A stretch of DNA of 64,000 bases, taken from Pseudoflavonifractor sp902362925 (GTDB taxonomy: Bacteria; Bacillota; Clostridia; Oscillospirales; Oscillospiraceae). Under the pieces are notes generated by a model. The model was given only the letters and a program-made list of their open reading frames with translations, ran no database searches and was not told where the DNA came from. Shown here piece after piece: positions 22,997 through 32,488 of the stretch. Each line of letters begins with the position of its first letter. Positions within the stretch are counted from its first letter, which is position 1. Location of the stretch: assembly GCA_902362925.1 (NCBI GenBank), contig CABIYL010000002.1; one strand, given 5' to 3'. Made by a program: the position numbers and the translations under genes.

Positions 22997-24100
22997 ATGA
23001 CAGAGCAGGAGCTGAGAGAGATTCTGGGCGGACCGGTGGAGGTGCCCGACATTGTAGAGGAGAAGATGGCGGCGGCCTGTGCCCGGCTGAGAGCGGGGGA
23101 GAGGCGGCCTGTCCGGCGGCGGGGTCTGCGGACGGTTTTTGCGTTGGCCGCAGCTGCGGCCGTGCTGTGTGCGGGCGCTGCGGCCGGGTACTGGATTACC
23201 CGGATGGAGGTACCGGTGGAGGAGAATAAGCCGGCCATTGTGGAGGGCCTGTTCGGCGACAGCGGCCGTCCCGCCGTGGAGGAGCAGACCAGGGTGGAGG
23301 AGGACGGCACCATGAGCCTGAACCTGCCAAACCGGGAACGGGTGTCGGTGGAGCTGCCCGAGGCCCTGGCGGTGGTGAGTGACTACCTGCCGGACACCGG
23401 GTACGCCTGGACCGTGGGGGACTACACGTTGACCGTGGAGACGTATCTGCTGGACCAGGAGACGGGCGCGGGGAAAATTTATTTTCTGCTGGAGCGGCCC
23501 GACGGCCTGGAGGGTGTTGAGATAGCGCCGGAGGACGGTGAGGTCTGGTTCAACGGTGAGGGCATCTCTCTGACTTTCCGGGCGGGAGAGGATGCGCTGG
23601 TTGGATACCGGATTTATGCCGACCGGGCCAGAACCACAGACAACACTCTGGCGGCGGTGGCTTCCTTTGTCGTTGCCGGAACAGAAGCGGACTGGCAGGC
23701 GGCGGACGGGCTGACAATTGGTTTCCATGACCTGCGGCTGAATCAGAACAGCGAAAAGGACGTGAGTCTGCTGGCGACGCTGGAGCTGCCCGGTACGGAG
23801 AGCCTGCCCGCAGTAACGGCTGTGAATCCGGATACGGGTGAACGTGCGGCAGTTCTGTCGGCCATCGGAATTGCCCTTGACGCACAGGACGCAGATGAGA
23901 TAGACAGTGTGGTGCTCCACTATGCCGACGGCAGCAGCTATGTGGTCCGGGACGAGGCGCAGAATCTGGACAACACCGAGTATGCCCTGGGCTGCGGCAG
24001 CAGGCCGGACATGACCCTGCGCCTTTGCTTCAACCGCCTGGTGGACCCGGAACAGGTGGTGTCGGTGACGGTAAACGGGCAGAACATCCCAACTGTTTAG
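22997..24100 (+). CDS. Single-pass membrane protein, likely anti-sigma factor (DUF4179-like)
   Basis: 367 residues. A cytoplasmic N-terminus of about 48 residues, one membrane helix (about 50-68, TVFALAAAAAVLCAGAAAGYWI) and a long extracellular beta-rich domain. This layout and its position next to an ECF sigma gene match membrane anti-sigma/sensor proteins of clostridia such as the DUF4179 group. The cytoplasmic part would hold the sigma factor until an envelope signal is sensed outside. The role is inferred; no zinc-anti-sigma motif (HxxxCxxC) is visible. Confidence 0.75.
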   Translation: MTEQELREILGGPVEVPDIVEEKMAAACARLRAGERRPVRRRGLRTVFALAAAAAVLCAGAAAGYWITRMEVPVEENKPAIVEGLFGDSGRPAVEEQTRVEEDGTMSLNLPNRERVSVELPEALAVVSDYLPDTGYAWTVGDYTLTVETYLLDQETGAGKIYFLLERPDGLEGVEIAPEDGEVWFNGEGISLTFRAGEDALVGYRIYADRARTTDNTLAAVASFVVAGTEADWQAADGLTIGFHDLRLNQNSEKDVSLLATLELPGTESLPAVTAVNPDTGERAAVLSAIGIALDAQDADEIDSVVLHYADGSSYVVRDEAQNLDNTEYALGCGSRPDMTLRLCFNRLVDPEQVVSVTVNGQNIPTV

Positions 24101-24116
24101 AAAGAATCGGGCAAAC

Positions 24117-24151
24117 GCGCTCCCAAACATGGTGTTTGGGAGCGCATTTTT
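24117..24151 (+). terminator. Terminator of the sigma/anti-sigma operon
   Basis: GCGCTCCCAAAC pairs with GTTTGGGAGCGC around a 5-base loop, followed by ATTTTT. Confidence 0.92.
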
Positions 24152-24210
24152 GCGCATTGCAGTATGATTTTGCGCTTTGATGTAATTATTATGCGTGAAA
24201 AGATGTAATA

Positions 24211-24234
24211 TACGAATAAAAATGAATATATTCA
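24211..24234 (+). promoter_or_regulatory. ArgR-type box(es), distal
   Basis: TACGAATAAAAATGAATA (24211-24228) matches the Firmicutes ArgR/AhrC pattern CATGAATAAAAATKCAAK at most positions. The overlapping TGAATATATTCA (24223-24234) is a perfect palindrome of ArgR half-sites, though two bases shorter in the middle than the consensus. Confidence 0.65.
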
Positions 24235-24251
24235 AAAATTAAAAGGGAATA

Positions 24252-24269
24252 TACGAATATTTATTCAAA
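24252..24269 (+). promoter_or_regulatory. ArgR-type box, proximal
   Basis: TACGAATATTTATTCAAA fits TNTGAATWWWWATTCANW with one mismatch in the core, immediately upstream of the argG -35 box. Repression of the arginine operon by ArgR-arginine is the expected role. Confidence 0.7.
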
Positions 24270-24276
24270 TTTCCTA

Positions 24277-24305
24277 TTGCATTTTCTCCCGGGGAGTGGT
24301 ACACT
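24277..24305 (+). promoter_or_regulatory. Promoter of the arginine operon
   Basis: TTGCAT (24277-24282), 17-base spacer, TACACT (24300-24305); leader of about 26 bases before argG. Confidence 0.8.
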
Positions 24306-24337
24306 GTGTCCAACAAAGCAAAACGGAGGTTTTCACC

Positions 24338-25555
24338 ATGGCTGACATTAAGAAAGTTGTACTTGCCTATTCCGGCGGTCTGGATACATCCATCATCATC
24401 CCCTGGCTGAAGGAGAACTACAATAACCCTGAGATCATCGCTGTGTCCGGCGATGTGGGCCAGGGCACCGAGCTGGACGGCCTGGAGGAGAAGGCCATCA
24501 AGACCGGCGCCTCCAAGCTGTATGTGGAGGACCTGACCGACGAGATGGTGGACGACGTCATCATCCCCTCCATGCAGATGGGCGCCAAGTATGAGGACTA
24601 TCTGCTGGGCACCGCCTTTGCCCGGCCCATCATCGCCAAGCGCCTGGTGGAGATCGCCAAGAAGGAGGGCGCCGACGCCATCTGCCACGGCTGCACCGGC
24701 AAGGGCAACGACCAGGTCCGGTTTGAGTTGGCCATCAAGCGTTTCGCCCCTGAGATGAAGATCATCGCCCCCTGGCGGGAGTGGTCCATCAAGGGCCGTG
24801 ACGAGGAGATTGACTACGCCGAGGCCCACAATGTGCCGCTGAAGATCTCCCGGGAGACCAACTACTCCAAGGACAAGAACCTGTGGCACCTGAGCCACGA
24901 GGGCCTGGACCTGGAGGACCCGGCCAACGAGCCCCTGTACGACAAGCCCGGCTTCCTGGAGATGGGCGTCAGCCCCATCCAGGCCCCCGACGCCCCCACC
25001 TACATTACCCTGGACTTTGAGAAGGGCTGGCCCGTGGCCTTCAACGGCGAGAAGATGAAGGCCAGCGACATCATCCGCAAGCTCAACGAGGTGGGCGGCG
25101 CCAACGGCATCGGCCTGCTGGACATCGTGGAGAACCGGCTGGTGGGCATGAAGGACCGGGGCGTGTACGAGACCCCCGGCGGCACCATTCTCTACCGGGC
25201 CCACGAGGTGCTGGAGATGATCACCATCGACAAGGACACCGCCCATATGAAGAGCAAGCTGGCGGTGGACTTCGCCGACCTGGTGTACAACGGCAAGTGG
25301 TTTACCCCCCTGCGGGAGGCCCTGTCCGCCTTTGCCGCCGAGACTCAGAAGCACGTCACCGGCACCGTGAAGCTGAAGCTCTACAAGGGCAACATCATCA
25401 CCGCCGGCGTCACCTCTCCCGAGACCCTCTACTCCGAGAATCTGGTCACCTTCGAGGAGAGCGACTACGACCAGAAGGACTCCCAGGGCTTCATCAACCT
25501 CTGGGGCCTGCCCGACACCGTTCAGGCGCTGCGGGAGCAGGGCAAGCTGAAATAA
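24338..25555 (+). CDS. argG: Argininosuccinate synthase
   Basis: 405 residues, full length. Joins citrulline and aspartate using ATP (step 7 of arginine synthesis). N-terminal PP-loop ATP-binding motif AYSGGLDTS (about 10-18); YLLGTAFARP and the CHGCTGKGNDQVRFE segment are conserved substrate-binding regions. Start ATG 24338 has ACGGAGG 9 bases upstream. First gene of argGHCJBDF. Confidence 0.98.
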   Translation: MADIKKVVLAYSGGLDTSIIIPWLKENYNNPEIIAVSGDVGQGTELDGLEEKAIKTGASKLYVEDLTDEMVDDVIIPSMQMGAKYEDYLLGTAFARPIIAKRLVEIAKKEGADAICHGCTGKGNDQVRFELAIKRFAPEMKIIAPWREWSIKGRDEEIDYAEAHNVPLKISRETNYSKDKNLWHLSHEGLDLEDPANEPLYDKPGFLEMGVSPIQAPDAPTYITLDFEKGWPVAFNGEKMKASDIIRKLNEVGGANGIGLLDIVENRLVGMKDRGVYETPGGTILYRAHEVLEMITIDKDTAHMKSKLAVDFADLVYNGKWFTPLREALSAFAAETQKHVTGTVKLKLYKGNIITAGVTSPETLYSENLVTFEESDYDQKDSQGFINLWGLPDTVQALREQGKLK

Positions 25556-25652
25556 GGAACCGCGTACAAAGCCGGAAGGCGGGCGCCTCCCACCGTGGGG
25601 ACGCCTGCTCTCCGGCTCTGCCGCAAAAGAGCGAAAAGTGAGGTAATGGATT

Positions 25653-27035
25653 ATGAAACTGTGGGCAGGCCGGTTCCAGAAGGAGACCGACACCCTGGTA
25701 AACGACTTCAACTCCTCCATCACCTTTGATGCCCGGCTCTATCAGGAGGACATCGAGGGCTCCATGGCCCACGCCGCCATGCTGGGCAAGCAGGGCATCA
25801 TCGAGGAGCACGAGGCGGAGAAGATTATCGACGGCCTGAAGGCCATTCTGGAGGACATCAAGGCCGAGCGGGTGGAGCTGACCACCGACAACGAGGACAT
25901 CCACATGAATGTGGAGTCCCTGCTCACCGGCCGTCTGGGGGAGACAGGCAAGCGGCTCCACACCGCCCGCAGCCGGAACGACCAGGTGGCGGTGGACTTC
26001 CGCCTCTTTGTCAAGCGGGAGATCCCCACCATCATCCGCATGTGCCTGGACCTGGAGAAGGTGCTGGTGAAGAAGGCCCAGGCCAACCTGGAGACCGTCA
26101 TGCCCGGCTATACCCACCTCCAGCGTGCCCAGCCCACCACCTTTGCCCACTACATGATGGCCTACGCCAACATGTTCCGCCGGGACGTGACCCGCTTGGA
26201 GGACTGCCTGGAGCGGATGGACGAGTGCCCCCTGGGGGCGGGCGCCCTGGCCACCTCCACCTACCCGGTGGACCGGTTCCAGACCGCCGCTGCTCTGGGC
26301 TTCGCCAAGCCCACCGACAACTCCATGGACTCTGTCTCCGACCGGGACTTCGCCATTGAGTTTCTCTCCGCCTGCTCCATCCTGATGATGCACCTGTCCC
26401 GGTTCTCCGAGGAGATCATCCTCTGGTGCTCCTGGGAGTTCAAGTATGTGGAGCTGGACGACGCCTACTCCACCGGCTCCTCCATCATGCCCCAGAAGAA
26501 GAACCCGGACGTGGCCGAGCTGGTCCGGGGCAAGACCGGCCGGGTGTACGGCTCCCTCATCACCCTGCTCACTGTCATGAAGGGCCTGCCTCTGGCCTAC
26601 AATAAGGACATGCAGGAGGACAAGGAGCCGGTGTTTGACGCCATCGATACGGTGGAAATGTGCCTGCCCGTGTTTACCGCCATGCTGGACACCCTGACCG
26701 TACTGCCCAATAACATGCGCAAGGCAGCCTCCGGCGGCTTCATCAACGCCACCGACTGCGCCGACTACCTGGTGAAGAAGGGCATGCCCTTCCGGGAGGC
26801 CTATATGATCGTGGGCCGGCTGGTGAACATGTGCATCAAGACCGGCGAGACTCTGGACACCCTGCCTCTGAAGGACTTCCGTTCCATCTCCGCCGTCTTT
26901 GACGAGGACGTGTACCACGCCCTGGAGCTCAAGACCTGTGTCAACGGCAGAAAGGTCTACGGTGGACCTGCGAAAGAGGCCGTGGAGCAGCAGATTGCCA
27001 ATATCAAGACGTTTATCGAGGCGAGAGAAGCATGA
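25653..27035 (+). CDS. argH: Argininosuccinate lyase
   Basis: 460 residues of the fumarase/aspartase superfamily. Signature GSSIMPQKKNP near 280 holds the catalytic serine loop; HTARSRNDQVA near 105 is the substrate-binding motif. Releases arginine and fumarate. The 97-base spacer after argG contains a GC-rich hairpin (GCCGGA...TCCGGC), perhaps an mRNA-stability or processing element. Its stop overlaps argC by four bases. Confidence 0.98.
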   Translation: MKLWAGRFQKETDTLVNDFNSSITFDARLYQEDIEGSMAHAAMLGKQGIIEEHEAEKIIDGLKAILEDIKAERVELTTDNEDIHMNVESLLTGRLGETGKRLHTARSRNDQVAVDFRLFVKREIPTIIRMCLDLEKVLVKKAQANLETVMPGYTHLQRAQPTTFAHYMMAYANMFRRDVTRLEDCLERMDECPLGAGALATSTYPVDRFQTAAALGFAKPTDNSMDSVSDRDFAIEFLSACSILMMHLSRFSEEIILWCSWEFKYVELDDAYSTGSSIMPQKKNPDVAELVRGKTGRVYGSLITLLTVMKGLPLAYNKDMQEDKEPVFDAIDTVEMCLPVFTAMLDTLTVLPNNMRKAASGGFINATDCADYLVKKGMPFREAYMIVGRLVNMCIKTGETLDTLPLKDFRSISAVFDEDVYHALELKTCVNGRKVYGGPAKEAVEQQIANIKTFIEAREA

Positions 27036-27973
27036 AGCCCAATGTGTATATTGACGGCAAGGAGGGCACCACCGGCCTGCAGATCTACGACCGTCTGTCC
27101 GGCCGGGAGGACATCAATCTTCTGCTGATAGATGATGACAAGCGAAAAGACCTTACAGAGCGGAAGAAGTACCTGAACGGTGCGGACATCGTCTTTCTCT
27201 GCCTGCCCGATGGGGCGGCAGTGGAGGCGGTGGGGCTTATCGACAACCCTAACACCCGGGTGATTGACGCATCCACCGCCCACCGTACGGCGGCTGGGTG
27301 GGTGTACGGCTTCCCCGAGCTGCTGGCAGGCCAGCGGCAGCGGATTAAGTTTGCCAAGCGGGTGGCCAATCCGGGGTGCCACGCCACCGGTTTCCTCAGC
27401 ATCGTGGCACCTCTGGTGGCCATGGACATCCTTCCGAAGGACTATCCCGTCACCTGCTTCTCTCTCACCGGCTACTCCGGCGGCGGGAAGAAGATGATCG
27501 CCGAGTACGAGGGAGACGGGAAGGCGGAAGAGCTTTACAGCCCCAGAATCTACGGTACCGGCCTCAAGCACAAGCATCTGCCCGAGATGCAGGCTCTGTC
27601 CGGCCTGAAGTATCCGCCCGTGTTCAGCCCCATCGTGGACGACTATTATAAAGGTATGGCCACGGGGATTCAGCTCCACAACGCTCTGCTGAAGGGAAAG
27701 CCCACGGCTCAGGACATCTGCGAGCTGCTGGGCCGCTACTACGAGGACCAGACCATGGTGCGGGTGGCCCCTTGGGGGAGCGAGACCGGCATGCTGGCGG
27801 CAAATGCATTCTCCGGGTACGATAACCTGGAGATCTCCGTCACCGGCACCGGGGAGCAGACCCTGATTGTCTCCCGCTTTGATAACCTGGGCAAGGGCGC
27901 CAGCGGCGCTGCGGTGCAGAACATGAATCTCATGCTGGGGCTGGACGAAACCACCGGCCTTGCTGTAAAATAA
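27032..27973 (+). CDS. argC: N-acetyl-gamma-glutamyl-phosphate reductase, type 2 (short form)
   Basis: 313 residues, the shorter type-2 form rather than the roughly 345-residue form usual next to argJ. NADPH-dependent reduction of N-acetylglutamyl phosphate. Active-site Cys116 lies in NPGCHATG; the N-terminal VYIDGKEGTTGLQIYDRL replaces the usual GASGYTG Rossmann motif, which is characteristic of type 2. ATGA overlap with argH. Confidence 0.96.
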   Translation: MKPNVYIDGKEGTTGLQIYDRLSGREDINLLLIDDDKRKDLTERKKYLNGADIVFLCLPDGAAVEAVGLIDNPNTRVIDASTAHRTAAGWVYGFPELLAGQRQRIKFAKRVANPGCHATGFLSIVAPLVAMDILPKDYPVTCFSLTGYSGGGKKMIAEYEGDGKAEELYSPRIYGTGLKHKHLPEMQALSGLKYPPVFSPIVDDYYKGMATGIQLHNALLKGKPTAQDICELLGRYYEDQTMVRVAPWGSETGMLAANAFSGYDNLEISVTGTGEQTLIVSRFDNLGKGASGAAVQNMNLMLGLDETTGLAVK

Positions 27974-28022
27974 AGGAACAGACCGGCGTGTCTGAGCCGG
28001 TACCGAAAGGGAAGTGTGAACA

Positions 28023-29288
28023 ATGAAGCAGATTTCCGGCGGCGTCACCGCGCCTATCGGCTTTACAGCGGGCGGCATCCGCTGCGGCGTAAAGAAGGGA
28101 CTGGCAGACGGCAACCAGCCCGTGGTCTCCTCCATGACCGACTATCTCTCCGGCAAGAAGGACCTGGCCATGATCCTCTCCGAGCAGGAGTGCACGGCGG
28201 CGGCCATGTACACCATGAACCGGGTGAAGGCCGCGCCTCTGTATATCACCATGGAGCACCTGGAGGACGGCGTGGCCAAGGGCGTCATCGCCAACTCGGG
28301 CAACGCCAACGCCTGCGCCCCTCAGGGCCATGAGAACGCCAAGAAGATGTGCGAGGCGGCGGCAGCAGCCACCGGCCTCAAGCCATCCGACTTTGTGGTG
28401 GCCTCCACTGGCGTCATCGGCCAGACCCTGAATATCGCCGCCATTGAGGCGGGTGTGCCCGTGCTGGCGGGACAGCTGAAGAAGGAGGGCGGCTCTGACG
28501 ACGCGGCCCACGCCATCATGACCACCGACACAGAGAAGAAGGAGATTGCGGTCACCACCGTCATCGGCGGCAAGACCGTGACCATCGGAGCCATCGCCAA
28601 GGGATCGGGCATGATCCACCCCAACATGGGCACCATGCTCTGCTTTGTCACCACTGACTGCGCCATCACCCACGAGATGCTCCAGGACGCCCTCCACGAG
28701 ATTGTGCCCCGCACTTTCAACCGGGTCACCGTGGACGGGGACACCTCCACCAACGACATGTGCGTGGTGCTGGCCAACGGCATGGCGGGCAACCCCCTCA
28801 TCGAGTGGAAGGACGACAGCTACACTCTCTTTGTCCAGGCCCTGCACCATGTCTGCGAGTACCTGGCCAAGTGCATCGCCGGGGACGGCGAGGGCGCAAC
28901 CCGCCTGGTGACCTGCCGGGTGTGGCAGGCCCGCAGCGAGGAGAGCGCCGAGCGTCTGGCCAAGGCTGTGGTAGGCTCCCCGCTGGTGAAGGCGGCCATG
29001 TTCGGTGCCGACGCCAACTGGGGCCGTGTGCTGTGTGCCATGGGCTACTCCAAGGCCCCCTTCCGGCCTGAGTACGTGGATGTGAAGTTCGCCTCCGACC
29101 TGGGGGAGATCCTGGTTTGCCAGAAGGGCGCCGGGGTGGACTTCGACGAGGAGAAGGCCAAGAACATCCTCTCCCGGGACAGCGTGGTCATCGACGTGTG
29201 CCTCCACGAGGGGGACTGTGAGGCCTCCTGCTGGGGCTGCGACCTGACCTATGACTATGTAAAAATCAACGGGGATTACAGAACCTGA
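28023..29288 (+). CDS. argJ: Bifunctional ornithine acetyltransferase / N-acetylglutamate synthase
   Basis: 421 residues. Made as one chain that cuts itself before Thr204 in KGSGMIHPNMGTML; the new N-terminal Thr is the nucleophile. Recycles acetyl groups from N-acetylornithine to glutamate, so the operon runs the economical cyclic pathway and needs neither argE nor argA. The usual Ala before the cleaved Thr is Gly here. It may also use acetyl-CoA; mono- or bifunctionality cannot be decided from sequence. Confidence 0.97.
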   Translation: MKQISGGVTAPIGFTAGGIRCGVKKGLADGNQPVVSSMTDYLSGKKDLAMILSEQECTAAAMYTMNRVKAAPLYITMEHLEDGVAKGVIANSGNANACAPQGHENAKKMCEAAAAATGLKPSDFVVASTGVIGQTLNIAAIEAGVPVLAGQLKKEGGSDDAAHAIMTTDTEKKEIAVTTVIGGKTVTIGAIAKGSGMIHPNMGTMLCFVTTDCAITHEMLQDALHEIVPRTFNRVTVDGDTSTNDMCVVLANGMAGNPLIEWKDDSYTLFVQALHHVCEYLAKCIAGDGEGATRLVTCRVWQARSEESAERLAKAVVGSPLVKAAMFGADANWGRVLCAMGYSKAPFRPEYVDVKFASDLGEILVCQKGAGVDFDEEKAKNILSRDSVVIDVCLHEGDCEASCWGCDLTYDYVKINGDYRT

Positions 29289-29311
29289 TAATCCCCATGG
29301 AGGCGAAGGCA

Positions 29312-30166
29312 ATGTCCGATTCCCACGTGGAGCGGGCCAAGGTTCTGGCCGAGGCCCTGCCCTATATTCAGAAGTACTACGGCAAGACCGTGGTGGTGAA
29401 GTACGGCGGAAACGCCATGATCTCCGACGAGCTGCGCCACGCGGTTATCTCCGATATCATCCTGCTCCACCTGGTGGGCGTCCACGTGGTGGTGGTACAT
29501 GGCGGCGGGCCGGAGATCAGCGACATGCTGAAGAAGATCGGCAAGGAGTCCCATTTTGTGGACGGCCTGCGGTACACCGACCGGGAGACCATGGACGTGG
29601 TCCAGCAGGTGCTCTGCGGCAAGGTGAACAAGAATCTGACCGCCATGATCAACCACATGGGCGGCCATGCCGTGGGCCTGTGCGGCCTGGACGCGGGGCT
29701 GTTCATGGCCCGGCAGCTGGACGAGAAGTACGGCCTGGTGGGTGAGGTCACCCACGTCAATCCCGCCATCGTAAACGACAGCCTGAACGACGGCTACATC
29801 CCGGTCATCTCCACGGTGGCCCAGGGGGAGGACGCTGAGACGGCCTACAACATCAATGCGGACACGGCAGCGGCCAAGCTGGCGGTGGCGCTCAAGGCCG
29901 AGAAGCTCATCCTGCTCACCGACGTGCGTGGCCTTCTGCGGGACCCCCACGACGAAAACACCCTGTTGCCTGTGGTGGAGCTGTCCCAGGTGCCCGGTCT
30001 GGTGAAGGACGGGGTCATCACCGGCGGCATGATCCCCAAGGTGGACTGCTGCGTGGAGGCGGTGCGTTCCGGCGTGAAGAGCACCATCATTCTGGACGGG
30101 CGCATTCCCCACTCCATCCTCATCGAGCTGTTGAGCGACGAGGGCGTGGGCACTATGCTACTCTAA
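29312..30166 (+). CDS. argB: Acetylglutamate kinase
   Basis: 284 residues, amino-acid kinase fold. Phosphate-binding VVVKYGGNAM (about 28-37) and the glycine-rich VVVHGGGPEISDML. Start ATG 29312 has GGAGG 8 bases upstream (29299-29303); an in-frame ATG at 29297 overlaps that site and is less likely. The N-terminal helix (AEALPYIQKYYGKT) is of the kind found in hexameric, arginine-inhibited enzymes, so feedback inhibition is likely. Confidence 0.97.
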   Translation: MSDSHVERAKVLAEALPYIQKYYGKTVVVKYGGNAMISDELRHAVISDIILLHLVGVHVVVVHGGGPEISDMLKKIGKESHFVDGLRYTDRETMDVVQQVLCGKVNKNLTAMINHMGGHAVGLCGLDAGLFMARQLDEKYGLVGEVTHVNPAIVNDSLNDGYIPVISTVAQGEDAETAYNINADTAAAKLAVALKAEKLILLTDVRGLLRDPHDENTLLPVVELSQVPGLVKDGVITGGMIPKVDCCVEAVRSGVKSTIILDGRIPHSILIELLSDEGVGTMLL

Positions 30167-30222
30167 GCAAACGAACTCTGCGAGGCTTTGCTGCGGCAGA
30201 CTCGCCAAGGGAGAGAGTCAAA

Positions 30223-31407
30223 ATGACCCATGAAGAGCTAAAACAATTGGACCGCCAGTATGTGATGCAGACCTATGGCCGCTTTGACGTGGACCTGGAC
30301 CACGGCAGCGGCGCCACGCTGTACGACCTGGCGGGCCGGGAGTACATCGATTTTTCCAGCGGCATCGGCGTCAACTCGGTAGGCTACGCTCATCCCAAGT
30401 GGGTGAAGGCGGTGGCCGACCAGGCCGGCAAGCTGGCCCATATCTCCAATCTGTTTTATTCCCAGCCCTATGCCAAGCTGGCCGAGCAGCTCTGCCGCCG
30501 GGCGGGCATGGCGGATGCCTTTTTCGCCAACTCGGGTGCCGAGGCCAACGAGGGCATCATCAAGCTGGCCCGCAAGTACAGCTTTGACAAGTACGGCAAG
30601 GGAAGAGGCACCATCATCACCCTGAAGAACTCCTTCCACGGCCGCACCATCACCACCCTGACCGCCACCGGCCAGGATGTGTTCCACAACTATTTCTTCC
30701 CCTTCATCGACGGATTCCGGTACGCTGAGGCCAACAACATGGAGAGCGTGGCCGAGGTGGCGGGGCACGACGTGTGCGCCGTCATGCTGGAGCTGGTTCA
30801 GGGTGAGGGCGGCGTGCTGCCCATGGACCAGGAGTTTGTCCACGAGCTGGCGGTGCTCTGCGCCGAGCGGGACTGGCTGCTGCTGGTGGACGAGGTCCAG
30901 ACCGGCGTGGGCCGGACGGGCACCCTCTTTGCCTTCCAGCAGTACGGCATCCTGCCCGACGCGGTGTCCTTCGCCAAGGGCATCGCCGGCGGCCTGCCTA
31001 TGGGCGGTTTCCTGGCGGGGGAGAAGTGCCGGGACGTGCTGGGGCCGGGCACCCACGCCACCACCTTCGGCGGAAACCCCATCTGCGCGGCCGCCGCACT
31101 GGCAGTACTGGACATCCTGGACGAGGATACCCTGGCCCAGGTCAAGGAGAAGGGGAATTACCTCCGTGCCCGGATTGAGAAGATGGGCCTGGACTGCCTG
31201 GGCGCCACCCGGGGCCTTGGCATGATGATTGGCGTGGAGGTGACCGGCGGACACACCAACAAGGAGCTGGCCGCCAAGCTGATTGAGAACGGCCTGCTGG
31301 TGCTGACGGCGGGCAAGGCTCTGCGCCTGCTGCCCCCGCTGGTCATCACCCGTGAGGAGATGGACAAGGGTCTGGAGATTATGGAGAAGACCCTCAAGGA
31401 ACTGTAA
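30223..31407 (+). CDS. argD: Acetylornithine aminotransferase
   Basis: 394 residues, class-III PLP aminotransferase. PLP-lysine in SFAKGIAGGLPMG (near 250), LLVDEVQTGVGRTG before it, and FANSGAEANEG near the N-terminus. Converts N-acetylglutamate semialdehyde to N-acetylornithine. The 56-base spacer after argB contains a small hairpin. Confidence 0.97.
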   Translation: MTHEELKQLDRQYVMQTYGRFDVDLDHGSGATLYDLAGREYIDFSSGIGVNSVGYAHPKWVKAVADQAGKLAHISNLFYSQPYAKLAEQLCRRAGMADAFFANSGAEANEGIIKLARKYSFDKYGKGRGTIITLKNSFHGRTITTLTATGQDVFHNYFFPFIDGFRYAEANNMESVAEVAGHDVCAVMLELVQGEGGVLPMDQEFVHELAVLCAERDWLLLVDEVQTGVGRTGTLFAFQQYGILPDAVSFAKGIAGGLPMGGFLAGEKCRDVLGPGTHATTFGGNPICAAAALAVLDILDEDTLAQVKEKGNYLRARIEKMGLDCLGATRGLGMMIGVEVTGGHTNKELAAKLIENGLLVLTAGKALRLLPPLVITREEMDKGLEIMEKTLKEL

Positions 31408-31425
31408 CGGAAGGAGTATGGAAAC

Positions 31426-32349
31426 ATGCAGAAGGACCTGCTGAAGCTGCTGGATCTGACCAAGGAGGACATCATCAAGATCCTCAACGTGGCCGACCAG
31501 ATGAAGTACAACCAGAAGCACGGACTGACCCACAACTACCTCCAGGGCAAGACCCTGGCCATGATTTTTGAGAAGAACTCCACCCGCACCCGGGTCTCCT
31601 TTGAGACCGGCATGTTCCAGCTGGGCGGCCACGCCCTGTTCCTCTCCGGCAAGGAGAGCCAGATCGGCCGTGGCGAGCCCATTGAGGACACCGCCCGGGT
31701 GCTGAGCCGGTACTGCGACGGCATCATGATCCGCACCTTTGGCCAGGACGAGGTGGAGACCCTGGCCAAGTACGCCTCCATCCCGGTCATCAATGGCCTG
31801 ACCGACTTTGCCCATCCCTGCCAGGTGCTGGCCGACCTGATGACCATCCGGGAGCACAAGGCCCGGCTGGAGGGGCTGAAGATGTGCTTCATCGGCGACG
31901 GCAACAACATGGCCAACTCCCTCATTGTGGGCGGCCTGAAATGCGGCATGGACGTGTCTGTGGCCTGCCCCGAGGGGTATGATCCGGACCAGAAGGTGCT
32001 GGACTTCGCCAAGACCGTCACGGGCAGCAAGTTCCAGCTCTGCCGGACGCCGGAGGAGGCTGCCGTGGATGCCGACGTGATGATCACCGACGTGTGGGCC
32101 TCTATGGGCCAGGAAGGGGAGAAGGCTGCCCGTGAGAAGGCCTTTGCCGGCTTCCAGGTCAACGACGCCCTCATGTCTCTGGCCCACGAGGGCTGCATGG
32201 TGCAGCACTGCCTGCCTGCCCACCGGGGCGAGGAGATCACGGCGGAGGTCTTTGAGGCCCACGCCGACGAGATTTTCGACGAGGCAGAGAACCGTCTCCA
32301 CGCCCAGAAGGCGGTCATGTTCCTGCTCATGGGCGGCGAGCACGCCTGA
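31426..32349 (+). CDS. argF: Ornithine carbamoyltransferase
   Basis: 307 residues. Carbamoyl-phosphate motif STRTRVSFE (near 47), ornithine-side HPCQVLADLMT (near 127) and HCLPAHRGEEI (near 262) are intact. Makes citrulline, which argG uses. Last gene of the operon. Confidence 0.98.
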   Translation: MQKDLLKLLDLTKEDIIKILNVADQMKYNQKHGLTHNYLQGKTLAMIFEKNSTRTRVSFETGMFQLGGHALFLSGKESQIGRGEPIEDTARVLSRYCDGIMIRTFGQDEVETLAKYASIPVINGLTDFAHPCQVLADLMTIREHKARLEGLKMCFIGDGNNMANSLIVGGLKCGMDVSVACPEGYDPDQKVLDFAKTVTGSKFQLCRTPEEAAVDADVMITDVWASMGQEGEKAAREKAFAGFQVNDALMSLAHEGCMVQHCLPAHRGEEITAEVFEAHADEIFDEAENRLHAQKAVMFLLMGGEHA

Positions 32350-32437
32350 ACGGCAGGTTTGTCCAACGAGAGCGTTTTCAAACTTTTAACGCTTGAAAAT
32401 CGCGGCAGCCTGTTGAAAAGACTTTTTTGACAAACTG

Positions 32438-32488
32438 AGGCACCCCTGCCGGACGGTATATGCTGTCCGGCAGGGGTGCCTTTATATT
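32438..32488 (+). terminator. Terminator of the arginine operon
   Basis: Perfect 17-bp stem (32438-32454 with 32465-32481), 10-base loop, followed by TTTATATT. Confidence 0.95.
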
